This document shows positions 1 to 8,455 of a stretch of 9,246 bases of DNA, one piece after another. The notes below the pieces were generated by a model. The model made no database searches and had not been told where the DNA came from. It worked only from the letters and a program-made list of their open reading frames with translations. This stretch comes from Turicibacter sp. (GTDB lineage Bacteria > Bacillota > Bacilli > MOL361 > Turicibacteraceae). The stretch lies in assembly GCA_030531025.1 (NCBI GenBank), contig JAUMTV010000119.1:1-9246 (forward strand), written 5' to 3'. The position numbers and the translations under genes are program-made. The first letter of the stretch is position 1. Each line of letters opens with the position of its first letter.

Positions 1-16
1 CTTTGTTCACTTCCAT
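1..16 (-). CDS. Start of a truncated minus-strand gene leaving the window
   Basis: Only five codons are visible (M-E-V-N-K), so no function can be given. The case for a gene is a good Shine-Dalgarno sequence, AGAAGGG at 30-24, seven bases before the ATG at 16-14. The ATG at 21-19 is followed at once by TAA and cannot be the start. The orientation matches nearly all other genes here, and about 200 bases of non-coding DNA lie upstream. A chance match cannot be excluded. Confidence 0.4.
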
Positions 17-64
17 TACATATCCCTTCTAATGACTCTTCTTAATTAGAAATGTAACATTCTT

Positions 65-172
65 GTATCAAAATCAAGTTAAATCTTCATTCCATCCCTA
101 TTTTTTATCTTAATTTGATAAATGATACAAAAATTTAGACATAATTCTTCATTTTTTGTATCTTAAAGTATC
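65..172. repeat. Cluster of GATAC/GTATC motifs upstream of the leftmost gene
   Basis: Four copies of GATAC or its complement lie in about 110 bases: GTATC at 65-69, 158-162 and 168-172, and GATAC at 124-128. The last two GTATC copies are exactly 10 bases apart, one helical turn. The copies at 124-134 (GATACAAAAAT) and 151-162 (ATTTTTTGTATC) form an inverted repeat with one extra T. This may be an operator for the gene starting at 16. The DNA is very AT-rich, so chance recurrence is a real alternative. I found no convincing -35/-10 pair here and no open reading frame in 17-214. Confidence 0.35.
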
Positions 173-214
173 AAAAACTTAACTCATAAAAGGAAAGTTT
201 CTTTTAAGCACCAC

Positions 215-252
215 AAAAAAATCGTAGCCAAACCTTTAGCTACGATTTTTTT
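215..252. terminator. Intrinsic terminator, symmetric
   Basis: A perfect inverted repeat has arms at 215-228 and 239-252 (TCGTAGC/GCTACGA core flanked by A7 and T7) and a 10-base loop. It begins one base after the stop codon of the membrane-protein gene at 254, so on the minus strand it ends that transcript with a U7 tract. The A/T flanks make it work in either direction. Confidence 0.9.
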
Positions 253-253
253 A

Positions 254-691
254 TTAATAAACAAAACAGAGTGCTATTACGACAATCACTAGATATCCAT
301 CACCAATAATTCCTACTACTCGCTTCATATACAAGACAATCCAATCTTTCCATCTCATATTTTTTGGAAAGATCCAGTTAACTAATGTGGATTCAATTAA
401 TACACAGGTGGCAGCTATCAGACTAATCACAGTAAACCAAAGATGATGAACGACAAAACTCGCCCAGAGCAAACCAACTAATTGAATCAGCACCCCTTTA
501 GCTATTGATTTATAGTAATGAATTTTATCTTCATATTGACTTCTATTTTTTTCATTAACATAATTCGAGTAAATCACATATTTTGAATTAGGCAATAATC
601 TTACCTTTATTTGGCGGCTTGCTAGCATCAATAAAATGAAATAGTAACCCACTAAAATAAGACGCGAAATAACTTCTAACACCAACTCCAT
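254..691 (-). CDS. Hypothetical four-helix membrane protein
   Basis: I do not recognise this 145-residue protein. It has about four hydrophobic segments: near residues 3-24, 64-82, 84-107 and 124-144. A charged loop rich in Tyr, Asn, Lys and Glu lies between the first two (about 30-63), and a short positive segment (K100-x-x-R-W-K) sits between the third and fourth. There is no signal-peptidase or lipobox motif and no catalytic motif that I can identify. The ATG is preceded by AGAGG at a normal distance. The gene is probably monocistronic: the lipoprotein gene upstream has its own terminator, and a terminator follows directly. No clear promoter was found in 692-766. Function is unknown. Confidence 0.8.
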   Translation of the reverse strand: MELVLEVISRLILVGYYFILLMLASRQIKVRLLPNSKYVIYSNYVNEKNRSQYEDKIHYYKSIAKGVLIQLVGLLWASFVVHHLWFTVISLIAATCVLIESTLVNWIFPKNMRWKDWIVLYMKRVVGIIGDGYLVIVVIALCFVY

Positions 692-766
692 TTTTATGAC
701 CTCTTCTCTTTGGACTCCCCCTCTATATTTATACGTATTTACATCAACATTGTTTTTAATTACATG

Positions 767-792
767 AAAAAAAGAGAGACATTTCCTCTCTT
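767..792 (-). terminator. Intrinsic terminator of the lipoprotein gene
   Basis: Read on the minus strand, AAGAGAG (792-786) pairs with CTCTCTT (778-772) around a 7-base loop, followed by T5 (771-767). It lies 27 bases after the lipoprotein stop codon. The A-tract is on one side only, so it acts mainly on minus-strand transcripts. Confidence 0.85.
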
Positions 793-818
793 CTCACTAT
801 GTAATATCTAATCCTCAT

Positions 819-1436
819 TTATAATTCTTGCTCTGTAAAAGTTAAAGTTATCGCCTGAACAACATCCATGCCTTCAAAGACAGACGTATCAAAATAATGC
901 TCAACTGCATAAGATCTCATACTTGATCCACTTGTATATGCCATCAATGCAATTGGAATGGGCTGATTTAGCTCGATTGTTTGAAACTCCGTCAGTTCTG
1001 CTCTCGACCACCCCATCAATTCAATTGAGAACTCAGGTGGTGTAATAGAGAAAGAGCAACAAGAGTTAATGTTAACATCAATCGTATGATCGTCATTAAA
1101 TACCATAGCCAACGTTCGCTTTAACGCCGATTCAGGCTCACGTTCTGCACCGATTGAAATTCCCCAATCATCATCTATCACTTTCCATTCACCATCTTCA
1201 TTTAAAACAGCGAAATTCACTTTTAGTGTAATTGCTTCTTTCGGAGCATTATACATAAGTAGCTCTGAAGAGCTTGCTAAGCCAAATGATTGTAAAAGAT
1301 ACTCATCTCTTTGACTAAGTTCATAAGGAGCTATTCCCTCTTTTTTTAACAGTTTAGGTTCATACTCCGAGTTCGAACATGCACCTACTAACAAAGTCAC
1401 AAAAAAACTTAGACACAATAACATTCTTTTTCTCAT
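819..1436 (-). CDS. Hypothetical lipoprotein
   Basis: This encodes a 205-residue exported lipoprotein of unknown function. The N-terminus is a classic lipoprotein signal: basic M-R-K-R, a hydrophobic stretch (residues 5-16), then V-G-A-C with the lipidated cysteine at position 20. The mature protein should be anchored to the outer face of the cytoplasmic membrane. The rest is acidic and looks like a beta-rich soluble domain; a Cys-Cys pair sits at 126-127. I recognise no family. The ATG at 1436 is chosen because GGGAGA sits five bases before it. An in-frame ATG at 1448 lacks a ribosome binding site and would lie only about 11 bases from the predicted transcription start. The gene has its own promoter and terminator. 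Confidence 0.85.
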   Translation of the reverse strand: MRKRMLLCLSFFVTLLVGACSNSEYEPKLLKKEGIAPYELSQRDEYLLQSFGLASSSELLMYNAPKEAITLKVNFAVLNEDGEWKVIDDDWGISIGAEREPESALKRTLAMVFNDDHTIDVNINSCCSFSITPPEFSIELMGWSRAELTEFQTIELNQPIPIALMAYTSGSSMRSYAVEHYFDTSVFEGMDVVQAITLTFTEQEL

Positions 1437-1465
1437 TCTATCTCCCATTATCTTATAGCTTTACT

Positions 1466-1495
1466 ATTATATCAAATAATTCCTGTTTTTATGAA
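1466..1495 (-). promoter_or_regulatory. Sigma-A-type promoter for the lipoprotein gene
   Basis: On the minus strand, TTCATA (1495-1490) and a perfect TATAAT (1471-1466) are separated by 18 bases. Transcription would start near 1459, leaving a leader of about 23 bases before the ATG at 1436. The -35 box is weak, at 4 of 6 consensus bases. Confidence 0.6.
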
Positions 1496-1504
1496 GATGA
1501 CCCA

Positions 1505-1590
1505 ATTGATCACAAATAATTAGAGTCAAATTGATCTTAACCATAAAAATATCATTCTAAGAGCGATTCAAAATTCATCATATATTGATC
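1505..1590 (+). repeat. Three direct copies of ATTGATC
   Basis: ATTGATC occurs at 1505-1511, 1530-1536 and 1584-1590, between the divergent lipoprotein and DUF2383 genes. The first copy continues into a TGATCA palindrome. These could be binding sites for a regulator of either gene. No convincing -35/-10 pair for the plus-strand gene was found; TATAAA at 1622-1627 is a possible -10 without a good -35. Confidence 0.3.
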
Positions 1591-1654
1591 CAAAGAATGA
1601 ATCTTTTTATTTGGTGAATACTATAAATGATATTTTAAATAAAAGGTGGTCAAC

Positions 1655-2107
1655 ATGGAAAATAATCAAGAAATTATCAAAGAATTAAATAAATTTTTAA
1701 AAGGAATTAATATGGGGTCAGATACTTTTAAACAATATGAAGAAAAAGCACAAGCACCTGAACTTAAACAAGAGCTAAATAAAATCATCTCTATCTTCAA
1801 ATCACATGAAGAAAAAACAGTTGCAACCATTCAAAAACTAGGTGGAGAAGCTAAAGATTCATTAGGAATTACTGGAGAACTAGCAAGCATGTTCGAAAAA
1901 ATCAAAGATATCTTTGTCGACACTGATAAAGAAGTTTTAGAACACGCCATCAAAGCTGTCAATATGGGAAAAGATAACGGAACAACCGTTTTACAAACAT
2001 GTAAAGACTTAAAAGCAGACCAATTTATTATTGATAGATTAACCGAAATCTTAAACGATTATGAAACAACATCAGACGCATTAAATAAACTTTCTAATAA
2101 TATGTAA
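1655..2107 (+). CDS. DUF2383-type four-helix-bundle protein (ferritin-like)
   Basis: This encodes a 150-residue, almost entirely helical, soluble cytoplasmic protein. Its pattern fits the DUF2383/PA2169 family of ferritin-like four-helix bundles: a first helical pair (about 4-62, ending in K-L-G-G), a linker with G-I-T-G-E-L (71-76), then a second pair (about 88-108 and 117-147, containing L-E-H-A-I-K-A-V and Y-E-T-T-S-D-A-L). The family's biochemical role is poorly known, and no metal site can be assigned with confidence. The ATG at 1655 follows AAAGGTGG (1642-1649) by five bases. A GTG at 1646 would give four more residues, but it lies inside that ribosome binding site. It is the only plus-strand gene here, single, and ends in a strong terminator. 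Confidence 0.8.
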   Translation: MENNQEIIKELNKFLKGINMGSDTFKQYEEKAQAPELKQELNKIISIFKSHEEKTVATIQKLGGEAKDSLGITGELASMFEKIKDIFVDTDKEVLEHAIKAVNMGKDNGTTVLQTCKDLKADQFIIDRLTEILNDYETTSDALNKLSNNM

Positions 2108-2120
2108 ATCAGTTCATCAT

Positions 2121-2163
2121 AAAAATAAAGCTCGTAAGAAAACTTCTTACGAGCTTTATTTTT
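2121..2163. terminator. Strong bidirectional terminator shared by converging genes
   Basis: A perfect 20-bp inverted repeat (arms 2121-2140 and 2144-2163, core GCTCGTAAGAA/TTCTTACGAGC) has a three-base loop, with A5 on one side and a T-run through 2165 on the other. It ends the DUF2383 transcript on the plus strand and the bgl operon on the minus strand. The bgl stop codon (2168-2166) is immediately adjacent. Confidence 0.95.
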
Positions 2164-2165
2164 TT

Positions 2166-5500
<3,335 letters not shown>

Positions 5501-5526
5501 ACTAATGCTTACCAGGTATTTATGAA

Positions 5527-5538
5527 ATCACCCCCTTT
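5527..5538 (-). promoter_or_regulatory. Orphan strong Shine-Dalgarno sequence
   Basis: AAAGGGGGTGAT on the minus strand differs at only two of 12 positions from a full complement of the 16S rRNA tail. No usable gene starts at the right distance: the codon seven bases beyond GGGGG is ATA, followed by three sense codons and TAA. It is displayed in the loop of a small hairpin (ATGAAA 5541-5536 with TTTCAT 5527-5522). It could be a ribosome standby site, part of a tiny leader (M-K-G-G-D-F-I-N-T-W, 5541-5509), or a remnant of an older gene start. Confidence 0.4.
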
Positions 5539-5553
5539 CATGGTACTCAAACT

Positions 5554-6405
5554 CTATTGCTTATCTTTTTGTGATTCACTAATAATACGTGCAATATGTA
5601 TTGTCAAATATAAGATTTCTTCATCACTCAAATCATACCCATATTTATCCTTAATATATGTCGTAATTTTATTGACACATTCAAAGGCATTACGATATTT
5701 AATTTTAACTACTTCTAATAAATCACCACTTTGTTGATCATTATACGTTTTTTCAGCAAATAATCGGGAAGCAAAAAACTTTAAATGCGTGATAAAACGA
5801 TAATAATAAACTGAATCCTCATTCAACTCTAACCTAAACGTGTGTTTAATGATTGTTTCAATCTCAGAAATTACTTTGGCCATCTTTGAAACTTCAGGAT
5901 TAGGTTGATCAAGCTGTGCATTAATAAAATGTAACGCAATAAAAGCAGCCTCATCTTTAGGGAGTAACACATTTGTTTCTTTCTCTATAAGCTCAATTGC
6001 ATTTTGTCCAATCATAAACTCATCAGGATAAAACCTTTTAGTTTCCCAATAAATGGAATTCTTAATAAAAATTCCATTTTGGCAATGATCGATAGCAGTA
6101 GATATGTGATCACTTAATGAGATATAAATATTCTCATTTAACCTTTTACCTAACTTTGTCTTGGCATAACTAATAATTTGATCAGCAATTTTTACATGTT
6201 CCATTGGAATATTGACTAATAACTCTTTAAATTTAGTATTCATTTCTTGTGTACTTAATTTAAAAACTTTATCAACCGTCTTTTCATCTATTTGATCCCC
6301 TATTCGTTTCTTAAAAGCAATCCCTCGCCCCATTACAATTTGCTCGATGTTATTCTCATCTCTTATAATGGCTACATTATTATTTAAAATCTTATCAATA
6401 ATCAT
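5554..6405 (-). CDS. licT: LicT/BglG-family transcriptional antiterminator
   Basis: This cytoplasmic RNA-binding regulator binds the RAT hairpin in the operon leader and prevents termination when beta-glucosides are being imported. At 283 residues it has normal family length. The N-terminal co-antiterminator RNA-binding domain covers about 1-56 (N-N-N-V at 8-11, G-R-G-I-A-F at 26-31). PRD1 spans about 65-170 and PRD2 about 172-278. The four phosphorylatable histidines sit where expected: H100 and H159 in PRD1, H207 and H270 in PRD2. In the family, the EII permease phosphorylates PRD1 to inactivate it when no sugar is present, and HPr phosphorylates PRD2 to activate it, giving catabolite control. 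The ATG is preceded by AGGAGG seven bases away. It is the first gene of the operon, downstream of a leader of about 120 bases, so it controls its own synthesis. Confidence 0.95.
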   Translation of the reverse strand: MIIDKILNNNVAIIRDENNIEQIVMGRGIAFKKRIGDQIDEKTVDKVFKLSTQEMNTKFKELLVNIPMEHVKIADQIISYAKTKLGKRLNENIYISLSDHISTAIDHCQNGIFIKNSIYWETKRFYPDEFMIGQNAIELIEKETNVLLPKDEAAFIALHFINAQLDQPNPEVSKMAKVISEIETIIKHTFRLELNEDSVYYYRFITHLKFFASRLFAEKTYNDQQSGDLLEVVKIKYRNAFECVNKITTYIKDKYGYDLSDEEILYLTIHIARIISESQKDKQ

Positions 6406-6430
6406 CTTCTCTCCTCCTAATCCTTACAAA

Positions 6431-6498
6431 ATAGAAAAACCTACTGATAACTAAAAACACCGAATCGTCCTCGGTTATTTATAATTATCAATAGGTTT
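6431..6498 (-). terminator. Conditional terminator in the bgl operon leader
   Basis: On the minus strand, the 5' arm AAACCTATTGATAA (6498-6485) pairs with TTATCAGTAGGTTT (6450-6437), 14 bp with one G-U. A second helix inside (ACCGA 6475-6471 to 6463-6459) caps it. The 3' arm runs into T5 and a further T-rich stretch. The first five bases of the 5' arm (AAACC) are the end of the RAT, so protein-bound RAT and terminator cannot both form. This is the standard LicT/BglG antitermination switch. Confidence 0.9.
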
Positions 6499-6524
6499 AG
6501 CTTGTACTTAAACAATCACTATCC
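6494..6524 (-). promoter_or_regulatory. RAT: target hairpin of the LicT-type antiterminator
   Basis: Read on the minus strand, the 31 bases are GGATAGTGA, TTG, an eight-base loop, CAA, then GCTAAACC. This reproduces the conserved RAT layout (GGATTGTTA-CTG-loop-CAG-GCAAAACC), with the CTG/CAG stem replaced by the equivalent TTG/CAA. The GG/CC closing pairs and asymmetric internal loops are kept. It begins roughly four bases after the predicted transcription start and overlaps the leader terminator by five bases. Confidence 0.85.
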
Positions 6525-6534
6525 TGATATGATT

Positions 6535-6563
6535 AATATAACATACACCTGCAATTTCGGCAA
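6535..6563 (-). promoter_or_regulatory. Promoter of the bgl operon
   Basis: On the minus strand, TTGCCG (6563-6558) and TATATT (6540-6535) are separated by exactly 17 bases. They match 4 of 6 and 5 of 6 consensus bases. An A/T-rich tract at 6572-6590 just upstream resembles an UP element. Transcription should start near 6528, directly before the RAT. The -35 box overlaps a cre-like site. Confidence 0.75.
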
Positions 6564-6571
6564 CGCTTTCT
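6558..6571 (-). promoter_or_regulatory. cre-like site (CcpA catabolite repression)
   Basis: AGAAAGCGTTGCCG on the minus strand resembles the cre consensus TGWAANCGNTNWCA: the central A-A-n-C-G-n-T core is intact, with three mismatches toward the ends. It overlaps the -35 box, so bound CcpA would block RNA polymerase, as expected for a beta-glucoside operon. The mismatches keep confidence moderate. Confidence 0.55.
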
Positions 6572-6644
6572 TTTTTGAAAAAATATTTTTTTCCTTATTC
6601 AAATACTATAAAACAAATAATTACTCTATCTTCTCTGATAAATT

Positions 6645-6671
6645 GTAAAAAGAGAGGATAACTCCTCTCTT
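6645..6671 (-). terminator. Intrinsic terminator of the nucleoid-associated protein operon
   Basis: On the minus strand, AAGAGAGGA (6671-6663) pairs with TCCTCTCTT (6658-6650) around a four-base loop, followed by T5 ending at 6647. It lies about 70 bases after the stop codon at 6742. The rest of the gene-free stretch 6406-6741 holds the bgl leader, promoter and cre described separately. I see nothing else in 6572-6644 or 6672-6741. Confidence 0.85.
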
Positions 6672-6741
6672 CTCGATAATAAAAAATACTACTGTCTATT
6701 CCTCAATAATAAGTTATAGTAACAAATACAGTATATAGTCT

Positions 6742-7746
6742 CTATTTATTTTCAATATTTCCGATATTTTTAATCTGAATAGCTAAGCGTCCATCTGGCA
6801 TATTAATGACTTCAATGTAATCTTTATTGTTGTAGTAATCAAGTGGAATAGTGATTTCAATCCCGGTATCTGTTTTAATTTTTTGTGTCTTTTTCAGTGG
6901 CATTTTAACACGATTTGCATTTTGAACCGGTTTTTCAATTCCTTGATTTTCAATTTCAGCGACATATGCTAACTTTGCTTCAGGTGTTTGATAAAACACT
7001 TCCTCAGCGATTTCTTTCATATCAATATCTTTTCCTTCATTAATCGTCTCTTTAATCACACGCTCAAATGCTGGAACCATCTCTAACTTATCTAACTCAT
7101 GATGTTCAATCACTTCTTCAGCAATGACACGTGCTTTTTTTACTGCTTCCTTCACTGAAATCTCAGTCTTACACTCTAAAATTTTATCTGCATACAGATG
7201 CGTATCATCATCTTCTGTTGACGTTAAGTTCTCTAAAATTGTCAACGTCATCTTGTCTAAATCAATCATAAAGAAGTTCGCACTTTTTAAACTAGCAGCG
7301 GGAATAATAGATTGATGAACAATGAGATTATTTTGAATTCCATTCTCACTTTGGTTAACATGATGGACCATCCCTTCCTTACATGTTAACTCTAACCCCA
7401 CGACATATTCTACTTCTGATACTTCAATCTCACATAAAAATAAATCACTTGCTGTAAAAATTTCATAGCGATCTTTCCAATCATAACGTTTCGTGGCAAT
7501 CGCATTAGCAAAATCAATAAATGGAATTGTGCGATTACGATACTCTAAAAACAGCTTGCGCGCTTCACTATCTTCCTTAAATACCGCAGGACGTCCCGCT
7601 GCATTCTTCATACATTTTTCGATGTTTTTTTCTAAAAAATGATACGCCCCATCTACCGTCTCATCGAGTGGTCGCTCCGTTGGCATAAACATTTGATGCA
7701 CATTATCTAATAAATATAAATAACAACTTTTTACATTAACCGCCAT
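6742..7746 (-). CDS. 37-kDa nucleoid-associated protein (NdpA/YejK family)
   Basis: This 334-residue soluble protein fits the NA37/NdpA family, whose E. coli member YejK binds DNA, localises to the nucleoid and interacts with type II topoisomerases. The best evidence is the C-terminal block at about 287-330 (K-T-Q-K-I-K-T-D-T-G-I-E-I-T-I-P, Y-Y-N-N-K-D, then I-Q-I-K-N-I-G-N-I), which I recognise from Bacillota members. A family-like core at about 100-175 includes D-L-F-L-C-E-I-E and F-F-M-I-D-L-D-K-M-T-L-T-I-L-E. Length is normal and there are no membrane segments. AAAGGTGAG precedes the ATG. It lies 14 bases downstream of the preceding gene, so the pair is probably co-transcribed and coupled. 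Its role in Bacillota is not established. Confidence 0.8.
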   Translation of the reverse strand: MAVNVKSCYLYLLDNVHQMFMPTERPLDETVDGAYHFLEKNIEKCMKNAAGRPAVFKEDSEARKLFLEYRNRTIPFIDFANAIATKRYDWKDRYEIFTASDLFLCEIEVSEVEYVVGLELTCKEGMVHHVNQSENGIQNNLIVHQSIIPAASLKSANFFMIDLDKMTLTILENLTSTEDDDTHLYADKILECKTEISVKEAVKKARVIAEEVIEHHELDKLEMVPAFERVIKETINEGKDIDMKEIAEEVFYQTPEAKLAYVAEIENQGIEKPVQNANRVKMPLKKTQKIKTDTGIEITIPLDYYNNKDYIEVINMPDGRLAIQIKNIGNIENK

Positions 7747-7760
7747 AAACTCTCACCTTT

Positions 7761-8312
7761 TTACTTTAAATTTAACTTTTTCAAATCACATGAAGGTTCA
7801 GTGACATATAAAACCTCACATTTCATGTTTACCTCTTCAATCTTTTCAAAATACGTTTTCGCAAATTCCCCAAAGATGACAACTTTACATGGCTTATTTA
7901 AGCATCCTGATTTCATTAAACGATTTTTAAACTCATATAAAACAGCCTTCTCAAACTTATTTATATCTTCATTTTCATGCTCTCCAAATTGAGTGTATCC
8001 GTCTTTAACCATTGGAGTCAACAAATCAAATAATACTTTATATTTCACATCTAAATTCGTCGTTTCTTGTAGAGGAACTGTGCAGACATTTAAAACGGAA
8101 AAGCGTGTATCCATTTTAGCAATCTCACCTAACGACTTCTTACTTTCTTCATCATAAATAGTCGCTCCTGGATATCCTACCTCTACTTCAACATCGGTTG
8201 GTGCATCTACAATAAAATAAACGTCTGACTCTGGATGAACAATATCTGATACCTTTTTCTTATATTCAGCAAAATAAAAACGGCATAAATTTAGCCATTG
8301 ATTACTATACAT
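7761..8312 (-). CDS. Hypothetical protein, possibly with a uracil-DNA-glycosylase-like fold
   Basis: I do not firmly recognise this 183-residue protein. Two blocks recall the uracil-DNA glycosylase superfamily. V-Y-F-I-V-D-A-P-T (31-39), followed by E and G-Y-P-G (46-49), resembles the glycosylase pattern A-P-G-x-x-E then G-x-P-F. Near the C-terminus, K-V-V-I-F-G-E-F-A-K-T-Y-F (143-155) precedes T-E-P-S (171-174), where the family usually has H-P-S. The usual catalytic residues are not evident, so activity is doubtful. It has no signal peptide or membrane segment. The ATG at 8312 has AGGAG seven bases upstream. An in-frame ATG at 8357 lies upstream of the predicted transcription start and is rejected. 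It is the first gene of a two-gene operon with the nucleoid-associated protein. Confidence 0.75.
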   Translation of the reverse strand: MYSNQWLNLCRFYFAEYKKKVSDIVHPESDVYFIVDAPTDVEVEVGYPGATIYDEESKKSLGEIAKMDTRFSVLNVCTVPLQETTNLDVKYKVLFDLLTPMVKDGYTQFGEHENEDINKFEKAVLYEFKNRLMKSGCLNKPCKVVIFGEFAKTYFEKIEEVNMKCEVLYVTEPSCDLKKLNLK

Positions 8313-8345
8313 CAAATCACTCCTAAGCCTAAATTCATACCTACA

Positions 8346-8374
8346 AGTATACAACAAAAAATATCCTAATATAA
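8346..8374 (-). promoter_or_regulatory. Putative promoter of the two-gene nucleoid-associated operon
   Basis: On the minus strand, TTATAT (8374-8369) and TATACT (8351-8346) are separated by 17 bases. The -10 is good (5 of 6) and the -35 weak (3 of 6). Transcription would begin near 8339, giving a leader of about 27 bases before the ATG at 8312. Confidence 0.5.
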
Positions 8375-8388
8375 AATAAAAATGACAG

Positions 8389-8435
8389 AAAAGTTAATAG
8401 CGTTGAAACACTGAATGCTTCAACGCTATTAACTT
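8389..8435 (-). terminator. Terminator of the acetyltransferase gene
   Basis: A perfect 17-bp inverted repeat has arms 8391-8407 and 8419-8435 (core TAGCGTTGAA/TTCAACGCTA) with an 11-base loop. On the minus strand it is followed by TTTTCTG and, after a short gap, another T-run. It lies about 20 bases past the stop codon at 8456 and separates this gene from the promoter at 8346-8374. Confidence 0.8.
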
Positions 8436-8455
8436 CAAAACTCTTCTCATAAACC

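Noticed and set aside
765..812. Small plus-strand frame of 15 codons beginning ATGAAAAAAAGAGAG
   Set aside because: It is made of the lipoprotein terminator stem and its A-tract, with no ribosome binding site.
1437..1448. Longer start for the lipoprotein (ATG at 1448)
   Set aside because: It has no Shine-Dalgarno and lies very close to the predicted transcription start; GGGAGA points to the ATG at 1436.
7124..7315. Plus-strand open frame of 63 codons
   Set aside because: It is entirely antisense to the well-supported nucleoid-associated protein gene and has no recognisable features.
7801..7992. Plus-strand open frame of 63 codons
   Set aside because: It is entirely antisense to the 183-residue protein gene, which has a good start and operon context.
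8313..8357. Longer start for the 183-residue protein (ATG at 8357)
   Set aside because: The added codons cover the predicted promoter -10 box and transcription start; AGGAG directs initiation to 8312.
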